Part shown: positions 28,204 through 35,542 of the stretch, one piece after another | Numbering within the stretch: the first letter of the stretch is position 1 | How the letters are laid out: the number at the start of each line of letters is the position of its first letter | Assembly: GCA_003164135.1 (NCBI GenBank) | Contig: PLSD01000102.1 | Location: 1-64,000, forward strand | Source of the DNA: Acetobacteraceae bacterium | Lineage (GTDB): Bacteria; Pseudomonadota; Alphaproteobacteria; Acetobacterales; Acetobacteraceae | Direction of reading: 5' to 3' | Length of the DNA: 64,000 bases | Position numbers and translations under genes: made by a program | The notes under the pieces: model-generated | Databases searched by the model: none | What the model saw: only the letters and a program-made list of their open reading frames with translations | Told to the model about the DNA's origin: nothing

Positions 28204-29259
28204 TCACGCCGCCAGCGCCATTTCGTCCTGACGGATAAAACCGGACTCGATCAGCGGGTCGTAAAACGCGTCTATCAGCGCCTCCACCTCGGCGCCATTG
28301 TCCAGTCGGTTCATCTGCGCGCGGAAGGCAGCCGAGCCGCGCAGCCCGTGGCTGTACCAGGACACGTGCTTACGGGCGAGGCGCACCCCGGATTTTTCGC
28401 CAAAATGCGCGCGGATGGAGGCATAGTGCCGCAGCAAAATGGCTTTCTGTTCGGCCAGACTGGGCGGCGCGGTAAGCTCACCGGTTTGCAGGTAGTCCGC
28501 GACCTGCTTGAGGAACCACGGGCGGCCATACGCACCGCGGCCGATCATCACGCCATCAGCGCCCGAGCGGCGCAGCGCCTCGGCAGCCTTCTGCTCGGTG
28601 GTAATGTCGCCGTTTACGATGAGGGGGATGCGGATGGCATCCTTGACGCTGGCGACAAAATCCCAGTCCGCCGTGCCCTCGTAAAACTGCTGGCGCGTGC
28701 GCCCGTGCACGGTAACCATGGCAATGCCCGACTCCTGCGCGATGCGCGCCAGCACGGGGGCGTTCAGGCTGCTATGGTCCCAGCCCATGCGCATTTTTAA
28801 CGTCACCGGCACGTCCACCGCCTCCACAGTGGCGGCAAGGATTTTGCCGGCCAGCACTTCGTCGCGCATCAGCGCGGAGCCGGCCGCCTGGCCAACCGCC
28901 ACTTTTTTCACCGGGCAGCCGAAATTAATGTCGATAAGGTCGGCGCCATTGGCGACGGCAATACGCGCGGCCTCGGCCATGGCCTCCGGCTCGCAGCCGG
29001 CCAACTGCACGGAGGACGGACCGCCGCCAGCCACGACCTCGGCCATGCGCATGGTATTGCGGTTCTCGCGCACCATGGCCCAGGAGGCGATCATTTCCGA
29101 GACCACCAGCCCGGCGCCTAGCGACTTCGCCAGGGCTCGGAACGGCAGGTCTGTAACGCCCGAAAGCGGAGCCAGAATCACCGGGGTTTCCAGCGTGACC
29201 GCGCGCGGCCCGGTGCCCAGGGTAATCGGCTTAATCAAGGAGGGCGGAACATTGCTCAT
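28204..29259 (-). CDS. dusB: tRNA dihydrouridine synthase DusB (NifR3)
   Basis: A 351-residue flavoprotein that reduces uridines in the tRNA D-loop. The TIM-barrel FMN site is visible: VILAPLSGVTDLPFR, the catalytic cysteine in DINFGCPVKKV, VTVHGRTRQQFYEG, VNGDITT and GADGVMIGRGAYGRPWFL. A C-terminal helical domain follows. It is the first gene of the ntr array, the classic nifR3 position. The gene is divergent from ispF with about 120 bases between starts. Confidence 0.95.
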   Translation of the reverse strand: MSNVPPSLIKPITLGTGPRAVTLETPVILAPLSGVTDLPFRALAKSLGAGLVVSEMIASWAMVRENRNTMRMAEVVAGGGPSSVQLAGCEPEAMAEAARIAVANGADLIDINFGCPVKKVAVGQAAGSALMRDEVLAGKILAATVEAVDVPVTLKMRMGWDHSSLNAPVLARIAQESGIAMVTVHGRTRQQFYEGTADWDFVASVKDAIRIPLIVNGDITTEQKAAEALRRSGADGVMIGRGAYGRPWFLKQVADYLQTGELTAPPSLAEQKAILLRHYASIRAHFGEKSGVRLARKHVSWYSHGLRGSAAFRAQMNRLDNGAEVEALIDAFYDPLIESGFIRQDEMALAA

Positions 29260-29381
29260 GATTTGGGCAAACTACCGCCCCGGCGCGGCGGGCGCAATCA
29301 CCTGTTGGACATTTCTGTGGCATGGTTGACGTTCAGCCGTGGCGCCGTCACATCTGCGGCGGATTGTATTCAGGAGCTGGC

Positions 29382-29864
29382 ATGATTCCGCGCATCGGTA
29401 CCGGGTTTGACGTTCACGCCATGGCGGACAACCGTCCCATGATCATCTGCGGCGTCACCATCCCCTTCGAGAAGGGCCTGGCCGGGCATTCGGACGCCGA
29501 TGTCGGCATCCACGCGCTGTGCGACGCGATTTATGGCGCGCTGGCCGAAGGCGACATTGGCCGCCACTTCCCGCCCTCCGAGAACACCTGGAAAGACGCC
29601 GACAGCGCCCGTTTCCTGCGCCACGCCGCGGAACGCATTGCCGCGCGTGGCGGTAAGCTCGCCAATGCGGACATCACGATCATCTGCGAGCGCCCAAAAA
29701 TCACCCCGCACGCCCCGGCCATGCGCGCCCGGCTGGCGGAACTGCTTGGCGTGAGCATCGACAGCATCTCGGTGAAGGCGACCACGACCGAACAGCTGGG
29801 CTTTACTGGCCGCGGCGAAGGCATCGCGGCGCAGGCGGCGGTTATCGTGCTGGTGCCGGCGTAG
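29382..29864 (+). CDS. ispF: 2-C-methyl-D-erythritol 2,4-cyclodiphosphate synthase
   Basis: A 160-residue enzyme of the MEP isoprenoid pathway. Metal ligands are in [10 protein letters not shown] (Asp and His) and the His of [20 protein letters not shown]-like region; the substrate loop is [11 protein letters not shown], and the C-terminus has [22 protein letters not shown]. The ATG at 29382 has GGAG upstream and gives the family N-terminus. Many alphaproteobacteria encode an IspDF fusion at this site; here only IspF is present and no IspD domain precedes it. Confidence 0.95.
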   Translation: MIPRIGTGFDVHAMADNRPMIICGVTIPFEKGLAGHSDADVGIHALCDAIYGALAEGDIGRHFPPSENTWKDADSARFLRHAAERIAARGGKLANADITIICERPKITPHAPAMRARLAELLGVSIDSISVKATTTEQLGFTGRGEGIAAQAAVIVLVPA

Positions 29865-29970
29865 CCTTCCCTTGCAGGATGTTGCAGGGTCTCAAGATCG
29901 CCCCCCTAAGCTATGAAAAAGACTGCACTCCCCCGCGCGAATCAGCATTGCTGCACTGCGCAAAAGTTTG

Positions 29971-30000
29971 TTGCGGCGGAACCTTGTCCTCTCATATAAA
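29971..30000 (+). promoter_or_regulatory. promoter for the candidate small RNA
   Basis: TTGCGG (29971-29976) and TATAAA (29995-30000) are spaced by 18 bases, a plausible sigma70-type promoter that would start transcription at about 30006-30008. It is in the long gap after ispF, where no coding sequence was found. Confidence 0.5.
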
Positions 30001-30006
30001 GGCTTC

Positions 30007-30086
30007 AGCAGGATGAGCTTGCTCTCCTGCTTTCTTGGACGTTTCCTCCCTAAACTTGGCGGCGCTGTATGCGCCGCCTTTTTTTT
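30007..30086 (+). ncRNA. candidate trans-acting small RNA with a CCUCCC loop
   Basis: Downstream of a plausible promoter, the sequence folds into a strong hairpin: AGCAGGA (30007-30013) with TCCTGCT (30025-30031), enclosing a GAGC/GCTC stem. A 26-base single-stranded linker follows with TTTCCTCCCT (30042-30051), complementary to Shine-Dalgarno sequences. It ends in a rho-independent terminator. The about 80-base hairpin, anti-Shine-Dalgarno linker and terminator layout is typical of alphaproteobacterial regulatory RNAs that base-pair with ribosome binding sites. No family name is assigned. The gene is convergent with the tmRNA gene. Alternatively the terminator may serve ispF and the rest be leader-like sequence. 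Confidence 0.6.
30058..30086 (+). terminator. rho-independent terminator
   Basis: GGCGGCGC (30058-30065) pairs perfectly with GCGCCGCC (30071-30078) around TGTAT, followed by eight T residues. This is the strongest intrinsic terminator in the window and reads in the plus direction. Confidence 0.9.
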
Positions 30087-30104
30087 GTTCAGGGCACCGT
30101 CAGG

Positions 30105-30411
30105 AAAGTGGGGGGCTTCTGTTGCCCGGTGCCCCCCGAACCGCGCTTAGCTGCTGTTTAGGCAGCGACCGCGAATGCTACGTTGTTATCGTTCGCATTT
30201 AAGATATAGCCCGATAACGGCGGTACAATGCCGAGCAAAAGGTGGGTCTTTACCACGCGTGTCGAGTCTGTTTCACCCCCAAGGCTTCCTTGCGGCCCGA
30301 TGCGAACATCAGGACAAAAGAAAAATTTGGTGGAGGTGCCGGGTACTGCCCCCGGGTCCACAACGATTATTCCACGCACCGTTTATCACCGTAGCCAGCA
30401 AGCTGGCAGAA
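30105..30411 (-). ncRNA. ssrA: transfer-messenger RNA, circularly permuted two-piece form
   Basis: On the minus strand the acceptor RNA comes first (about 30411 to 30328). It ends with a T-arm-like stem CCGGG-GGCAGTA-CCCGG, then CACCTCC and ACCA. A 47-base intervening segment (30327-30281) follows, then the coding RNA begins at 30280 with GGGGGTGAAACAGACTCGAC. GGGGGTG pairs with CACCTCC to form the 7-bp acceptor stem, with the alanine-identity G3-U70 pair. The tag frame (30196-30158) encodes ANDNNVAFAVAA and a stop. A GGGGGGC/GCCCCCC pseudoknot-type helix near 30137-30110 closes the 3-prime part; the exact end is approximate. This split arrangement is established for alphaproteobacteria. A TTCATA/TATATA promoter just before 30411 is plausible. 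Confidence 0.93.
30158..30196 (-). CDS. tmRNA proteolysis tag reading frame
   Basis: The resume codon is GCG at 30196, and the frame reads ANDNNVAFAVAA followed by TAA. The AND- start and -AVAA end match degradation tags recognised by ClpXP in alphaproteobacteria. It is translated only after trans-translation, so it has no start codon or ribosome binding site of its own. Confidence 0.92.
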   Translation of the reverse strand, partial: ANDNNVAFAVAA

Positions 30412-30453
30412 CCTATATAGGCGAGTTATGAGGGATATGAAAGAGAGACATTC

Positions 30454-31359
30454 ATGACCCTCACGCCGGAGCAGACGACCGAAATCGAGGCAGCACGCGC
30501 CAGCACCTCGCCCACATTACGCCCCACCGTGCCGGCGCTGGAGGCCATGCTTTTCACCGCCATCCCCGTGCTGGATCACGGCTTCATCCGGGTGGTGGAC
30601 TACATGGGCGACGATTCCGCCGTGGTGCAGGCCGCCCGCGTCTCCTACGGCCGGGGCACGCGCAAGGCGCTGGAGGACGAGGGGCTGATCCGCTACCTCA
30701 TGCGCCACTACCACTCCACACCGTTTGAGATGTGCGAGATAAAATTCCACGTGAAACTGCCGATTTTCGTGGCGCGGCAATGGATCCGCCACCGCACCGC
30801 CAACGTGAATGAATACTCGGCGCGCTACTCGATCATGGACAAAGACTACTACATCCCCGCCCCGGAACAGCTGGCCGTGCAGTCCTCCGACAACCGCCAG
30901 GGCCGCGGTGAAGTGCTGGATTCGCAGACCGCCGAGCGCGTGCTCAACCTGCTGCGCGAAGACGCCGAACAGACCTACGGCCATTACGAGGAAATGCTGG
31001 ACGAGGACGGCATCGGCTTGGCGCGGGAACTGGCACGCATGAACCTGACGCTGAACACCTATACGCAATGGTACTGGAAGACCGATTTACACAACCTCTT
31101 CCACTTCCTCCGCCTGCGCGCGGACAGCCATGCGCAGTACGAAATCCGCGTTTATGCCGAGGCGATGCTGGAGACGGTAAAAGCCTGGGTCCCGCTCTCC
31201 TACGGCGCATTCTGCGACTATCGCCTGGGCGCAGTGACGTTCTCGGCGAAAATGATGACCGTGCTGAAGAAACTGCTGGCGGACGAACCGGTGGAGCAGG
31301 CAACGAGCGGCCTCTCCAAACGCGAATGGGCCGAAATGCTGGCAGCACTCGGTAGGTAG
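30454..31359 (+). CDS. thyX: FAD-dependent thymidylate synthase
   Basis: A 301-residue flavin-dependent enzyme that makes dTMP from dUMP using methylene-tetrahydrofolate and NADPH. The ThyX motif RHRX7S is present as [14 protein letters not shown]. Other substrate-binding regions are [25 protein letters not shown] and [22 protein letters not shown]. The N-terminal 40 residues are an extension relative to the core. The ATG at 30454 has GAAAGAGAG upstream. It is divergent from the tmRNA gene. No thyA was seen in this window. Confidence 0.95.
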   Translation: MTLTPEQTTEIEAARASTSPTLRPTVPALEAMLFTAIPVLDHGFIRVVDYMGDDSAVVQAARVSYGRGTRKALEDEGLIRYLMRHYHSTPFEMCEIKFHVKLPIFVARQWIRHRTANVNEYSARYSIMDKDYYIPAPEQLAVQSSDNRQGRGEVLDSQTAERVLNLLREDAEQTYGHYEEMLDEDGIGLARELARMNLTLNTYTQWYWKTDLHNLFHFLRLRADSHAQYEIRVYAEAMLETVKAWVPLSYGAFCDYRLGAVTFSAKMMTVLKKLLADEPVEQATSGLSKREWAEMLAALGR

Positions 31360-31363
31360 ATAG

Positions 31364-31558
31364 TAAGGCCAAGGGGCTCTGCCCCTTGGAACCCCGCCAA
31401 AGGCTCGCCTTTGGAATCCATGAATAAGGGTTATGAAAGAGGGCCGCCCCAGCGTTTTCAACGCCCGGTGCAGCCCTCTTTCATAACCCTTTTACTTATG
31501 CGTTCGAAGGGCGCGGCCCTTCGTGGGGGTCCAGGGGGCAACGCCCCCTGGCCTTGCC
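31364..31558. repeat. large inverted composite repeat between convergent genes
   Basis: The gap between thyX and the BI-1 gene is almost entirely palindromic. The left arm has stem CCAAGGGGC-TCT-GCCCCTTGG (31369-31389), stem CCAAAGGC/GCCTTTGG (31397-31414), then AAGGGTTATGAAAGAGGG (31426-31443). The right arm carries the same modules in reverse order and orientation: CCCTCTTTCATAACCCTT (31474-31491), GAAGGGC/GCCCTTC (31506-31522) and CCAGGGGGC-AAC-GCCCCCTGG (31531-31551). The 18-bp central arms are perfect, around a 30-base spacer. Two copies of a dispersed intergenic repeat in head-to-head orientation would explain it. It could terminate transcription from both sides. Confidence 0.8.
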
Positions 31559-32344
31559 TTACCTACTGTTGCGCTGACCAAACAGCTGCAGCAGGAACAT
31601 GAATAGGTTGATGAAGTTCAGGTACAAGGTCAGCGCGTCGTAGACGCTGCGTTTGTTCGCCATGTCGATGCCGTAGGACGAACCGTATTGCAGGTAGCTG
31701 GTCTTGATGCGCTGGGTGTCGTAGGCGGTGAGGCCGACGAAGATGAGCACGCCGAGTATGCTGATGGCGAAGTAGACTGCTGGCGAGTGCAGGAAGATGT
31801 TCACCACCATGGCGATGATGATGCCGATCAACCCCATCATGAGGAAGCTGCCCATGCTGGTGAGGTCGCGTTTGGTCGCGTAGCCGTACAGACTGGTGCC
31901 GGCGAAAGTGCCTGCGGTGATGAAGAAGACTTCCGAGATGGAGGTCTGGGTATAGATGAGGAAGATATTGGTAAGGCTAATGCCCATGGCGGCGCAGAAA
32001 CCCCAGAACAGCGCCTGCGCGGCGGTGGTGGAGAGCTTGTTGACGCCGAAGCTGAGCACCATGACAAAGACCAGCGGCGCGAAGATGCTGATATACGCAA
32101 GGCCGGAGGGCACGTTGGCGTAGCTGCCGTCGGCCATCTGGCGCAGCGGGTAGAATACGTTCAGCACCGCGGGCGTGTGCGAGATGGCGAAGGCGATCAG
32201 CCCGGTGAGCACCAGGCCGGAGGCCATCCAGTTGTAAACGCGCAGCATGTAGGCGCGCAGGCCAACATCCAATGCCGCGCTGCCGGAGACCGCGTAGCCG
32301 GACTGTGCCGTGCGATAGGAATTGCCGTTCGGATCATAAGCCAT
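31559..32344 (-). CDS. Bax inhibitor-1/YccA family membrane protein
   Basis: A 261-residue integral membrane protein with about seven hydrophobic helices after a polar 25-residue N-terminus. Family signatures are LRAYMLRVYNWMASGLVLTG-like, SVYDALTLYLNFINLFMFLLQLFGQR at the C-terminus and VGLTAYDTQRIKTSY, which holds the conserved aspartate of the pH-sensing pair. Family members are thought to conduct calcium or protect against envelope stress; bacterial YccA restrains FtsH. The ATG at 32344 with AGGAGCG upstream is chosen. Confidence 0.92.
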   Translation of the reverse strand: MAYDPNGNSYRTAQSGYAVSGSAALDVGLRAYMLRVYNWMASGLVLTGLIAFAISHTPAVLNVFYPLRQMADGSYANVPSGLAYISIFAPLVFVMVLSFGVNKLSTTAAQALFWGFCAAMGISLTNIFLIYTQTSISEVFFITAGTFAGTSLYGYATKRDLTSMGSFLMMGLIGIIIAMVVNIFLHSPAVYFAISILGVLIFVGLTAYDTQRIKTSYLQYGSSYGIDMANKRSVYDALTLYLNFINLFMFLLQLFGQRNSR

Positions 32345-32521
32345 GGAATTATTCGCTCCTGAAAATAGCCCTGCGGCCATACGCTACAGATTCGTCGTTT
32401 TCGGTCTCATTTCAAGTGACAACTCAGACACCCCGCTGCCGGGGCGCTGTATACATAGACCAGAAGAGCGCCCTTGTCCCTGACCGGTGCCAAAACGCAA
32501 CCAGCCGGGGGCAGGGTTAGT

Positions 32522-35170
32522 TCAGCGGCGCCACCAGCCGCGTTTTTTCTCCGCGACAGGCACGTCGTCACCGCCGATAACGCGCGGTTTAACCAAAGGC
32601 TCCGGCGCGGCGGGCGGTGCCTCAACCGGCGTTTCAGCCACGGGAGCAGGCTCAGCCACCTCCTGCACCACCGCGGGAGCTTCCGGCTCAGGCGCTGCTC
32701 GCACCAGATCACGGATACGCCGGCGTTCTTCCTCGGCGCGCTCGGCGGCCTCGAAAATATCGGCGACATCGGCATACACGGGCTCAGCCGGGGCAGCTTC
32801 CACCGCCGGGGCTTCATCCTCACCTGTGCGGCGGCGGCGCACACCGCCTCGGGCACGGCGGCGGCGCGGAGCCGGCTCCTCGGCGGCGGGGGCTTCCTCG
32901 CCAGATTCACCCAGCTCGGCGGCCATTACCAGGTCGATCTCGGTCGGCTGGTCGTCCACCGGTGCCAAAGCGGGTTCGGCCTCGGCCGGTGCCTCGCCTT
33001 CAGTGCCAGGGGCTGACGCTTCCGCCGGCGCATCGCCACGGCGCTTGCCACGGCGGCGGCGGCGGCGGCGCTTGCGCTCCCCCTCCTCGGCCGTGTCGTT
33101 GGCGTTGGGCGCATCGGCGTCCTGTTCTTCCTCATCCGTCCCGGCCTCGGCCTCTTCCACCACCGGGGCGGCCACGGCGCGCTCCAGGCTGCGTTCGGGC
33201 GTAATCGGCCCGGCGTAGGAGGCTGGCGCCACCACCGGCGCGGAAATCGTTTGCGCCTTGATCTTCTCGATGCGGAAGCTGGTGCCGGTCATGCTGGAAT
33301 CGGGCGTGAAAATCACCCGCATGGCGTAGCGCGCCTCGATCGCGGCGAGCCGCTCACGCTTGTGGTTGAACAAATAGAAGGCAATTTCCGGCGGCAGCAC
33401 GACCGAAATCTCGGCGGCGCGGAATTTGCCACCCTCGTCCTCGATGGCGCGCAGGATATGCAGCGCGGCACTTTCCGGGCTGCGGATATGGCCCATGCCG
33501 GCGCAATGCGGGCACGTCACCAGCGATGCCTCGGTCAGCGACGGGCGCAGGCGCTGGCGGCTCATTTCCATCAGGCCGAAATGGCTGATGGAGCCTATCT
33601 GGATGCGCGCGCGGTCATTCTTCAGCGAGTCCTTCAGCTTGCGCTCAACGGCCGTGTTGTTCTTGCGGATCTCCATGTCGATGAAGTCGATCACGATCAG
33701 CCCGGCCAGATCACGCATGCGCAACTGCTTGGCCGTCTCTTCGGCAGCCTCCAGGTTGGTGCGCAGCGCGGTGTCCTCGATGCTGCGCTCGCGGGTCGAA
33801 CGTCCGGAGTTCACGTCGATGGCGACCAGCGCCTCGGTCTGGTTGATAACGATGTAGCCGCCCGAGCGCAGTTGCACGATCGGGTTGAGCATGGCGTCCA
33901 GCTGCGCTTCCACTTGGTGCTTGGCGAACAGCGGCTGGCCCTCGGTCCACAGCTGCACCTTTTTGGCGTGGCTGGGCATGAGCATGCGCATGAAGTCGCG
34001 CGCGGCCTTGAAGCCTTCTTCACCGTCGACCAGCACTTCCTCCACGTCGCGCGTATACACGTCGCGGATGGTGCGCTTGATCAGGCTGGCTTCCTCGTAA
34101 ATGAGCGCTGGAGCCACGGATTCCATGGTGCGCTCGCGGATGTCGTCCCACAGCCGCAGCAGGTATTCGCAGTCACGCTTGATCTCGGGCTTCGGCCGGT
34201 TGGCGCCGGCGGTGCGCACGATCAGGCCCATGCCGTCCGGCACATCCAGCTCGGCCATCGCTTCCTTCAGGCGGCGGCGGTCGGCTACGGAGGTGATTTT
34301 ACGTGACACACCCCCGCCGGAAGGCGAGTTGGGCATGAGCACGGAGAAACGCCCGGCCAGCGAGAGGTAGGTGGTGAGTGCGGCGCCTTTATTGCCGCGC
34401 TCTTCCTTCACGACCTGGATCAGCATGATCTGACGGCGATGGATGACGTCCTGGATTTTATAATTGCGCAAAAAGCGCTGGCGCTGGCGGCGTTCGCGCG
34501 CCTCGGCTGCGTCATCGCCGTCGCCACCCAGGTTTTCCGGCGGCGGTGCGGCGGGGGATTCTTCGGACTCCTGCCCGTTGCCCTCGTGCCCGTTGGACTC
34601 GTGCCCATTGCCGCGCTCGGTCTCGCCCTCGTCGTTGTTTTCGGCTTGTTCGCCGGTGGAGAACTCAGGTGTCGGTTCGGCCGATGCCTGAGCCGGTTCA
34701 GCCTCGCCGGCCTCTTCCGGCGGCGGCGCGGAGATAATCTCGATCGGGGTGACCTGCAGCGCCTGCGCGGTTCCCGCATCAGGCTCAGCTACGGCTTCAG
34801 CACTTTCGGCAGCCGGTTCATCCCGTTCCGGCGCAACGGCCTGCTCCTCGCGCACGTCTTCGGCGAGAGCTTCCTCGCGCTCATCCTCGGCCTGCAAGGC
34901 CAGCAAGCGCTTACGGTCCGCGACCGGGATCTGGTAGTAATCCGGGTGGATTTCGCCAAATGCAAGGAACCCGTGGCGGTTGCCGCCGTATTCCACGAAG
35001 GCCGCCTGCAGGCTGGGTTCAACCCGGATAACTTTCGCGAGGTAGATATTGCCTTTTATCTGCTTGCGATTGGCCGTCTCAACGTCGAAATCTTCAAGCC
35101 GGTTGCCGTCCAGTACCACCACGCGCGTCTCTTCCGCGTGGCTGGCGTCGATTAACAGTTTTTTCGTCAT
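32522..35170 (-). CDS. rne: ribonuclease E
   Basis: An 882-residue endoribonuclease that initiates mRNA decay and processes rRNA and other RNAs. The S1 domain (about 38-280) is split by a roughly 140-residue acidic, low-complexity insertion (about 92-230) with NGHE-type repeats near residues 187-202. The catalytic domain has VAIDVNSGRSTRERSIEDTA and FIDM with the metal-binding aspartates. The zinc-link CPHCAGMG lets the enzyme form tetramers. The C-terminal 230 residues are a disordered scaffold with an arginine-rich RNA-binding block (RKRRRRRRRGKRRGD) and alternating acidic/proline runs, ending KKRGWWRR. These insertions and the tail are typical of alphaproteobacterial RNase E. Confidence 0.95.
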   Translation of the reverse strand: MTKKLLIDASHAEETRVVVLDGNRLEDFDVETANRKQIKGNIYLAKVIRVEPSLQAAFVEYGGNRHGFLAFGEIHPDYYQIPVADRKRLLALQAEDEREEALAEDVREEQAVAPERDEPAAESAEAVAEPDAGTAQALQVTPIEIISAPPPEEAGEAEPAQASAEPTPEFSTGEQAENNDEGETERGNGHESNGHEGNGQESEESPAAPPPENLGGDGDDAAEARERRQRQRFLRNYKIQDVIHRRQIMLIQVVKEERGNKGAALTTYLSLAGRFSVLMPNSPSGGGVSRKITSVADRRRLKEAMAELDVPDGMGLIVRTAGANRPKPEIKRDCEYLLRLWDDIRERTMESVAPALIYEEASLIKRTIRDVYTRDVEEVLVDGEEGFKAARDFMRMLMPSHAKKVQLWTEGQPLFAKHQVEAQLDAMLNPIVQLRSGGYIVINQTEALVAIDVNSGRSTRERSIEDTALRTNLEAAEETAKQLRMRDLAGLIVIDFIDMEIRKNNTAVERKLKDSLKNDRARIQIGSISHFGLMEMSRQRLRPSLTEASLVTCPHCAGMGHIRSPESAALHILRAIEDEGGKFRAAEISVVLPPEIAFYLFNHKRERLAAIEARYAMRVIFTPDSSMTGTSFRIEKIKAQTISAPVVAPASYAGPITPERSLERAVAAPVVEEAEAGTDEEEQDADAPNANDTAEEGERKRRRRRRRGKRRGDAPAEASAPGTEGEAPAEAEPALAPVDDQPTEIDLVMAAELGESGEEAPAAEEPAPRRRRARGGVRRRRTGEDEAPAVEAAPAEPVYADVADIFEAAERAEEERRRIRDLVRAAPEPEAPAVVQEVAEPAPVAETPVEAPPAAPEPLVKPRVIGGDDVPVAEKKRGWWRR

Positions 35171-35542
35171 TTAAATTGGAGCTCCGATGCGCGGCATCCA
35201 CGGGCAGCCATGAGCTTGTTTTCGCTCTTAAAGCCGCAACGCCGCGATTTTGATGTAAGTTAAGGGGTGCAGACCGGAGCCACGCCATATCCGAACGGAA
35301 AAAATTTAAGTCGGTCGGCAGAGCGGTCATCGGTCCTTGATCTCGTCGGCCAGGGGTTTCCACCCGGCCATGTGGGCATTCTTTAGGGTTCGGGTGGCGG
35401 AAACGGCCGTTACCAGCCAAAATCCGCTCTTAGTCGAACACCTGGGGTTGTTGATGGCCGAAATACCGCCCATCCGCAAGGGGGTTGTTCGGCTGGGGCT
35501 TTGCCGTCAGACTCATCTTGAAGCATCTTAACCGGAGTGCAC
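35171..35542. other. intergenic region between rne and the glycosyltransferase gene
   Basis: About 370 bases separate the divergent starts of rne and the glycosyltransferase gene. RNase E transcripts usually have a long 5-prime leader that mediates autoregulation, and this region is large enough for one. No conserved element, hairpin with T-run, or convincing small gene was identified; short open frames here lack recognisable sequence. The glycosyltransferase ribosome binding site CCGGAG lies at 35532-35537. Confidence 0.5.

Noticed and set aside
30744-30759. parS-like sequence AATTCCACGTGAAACT
   Set aside because: It has four mismatches to the parS consensus and lies within conserved thyX codons (FHVKL), so it is most likely chance.
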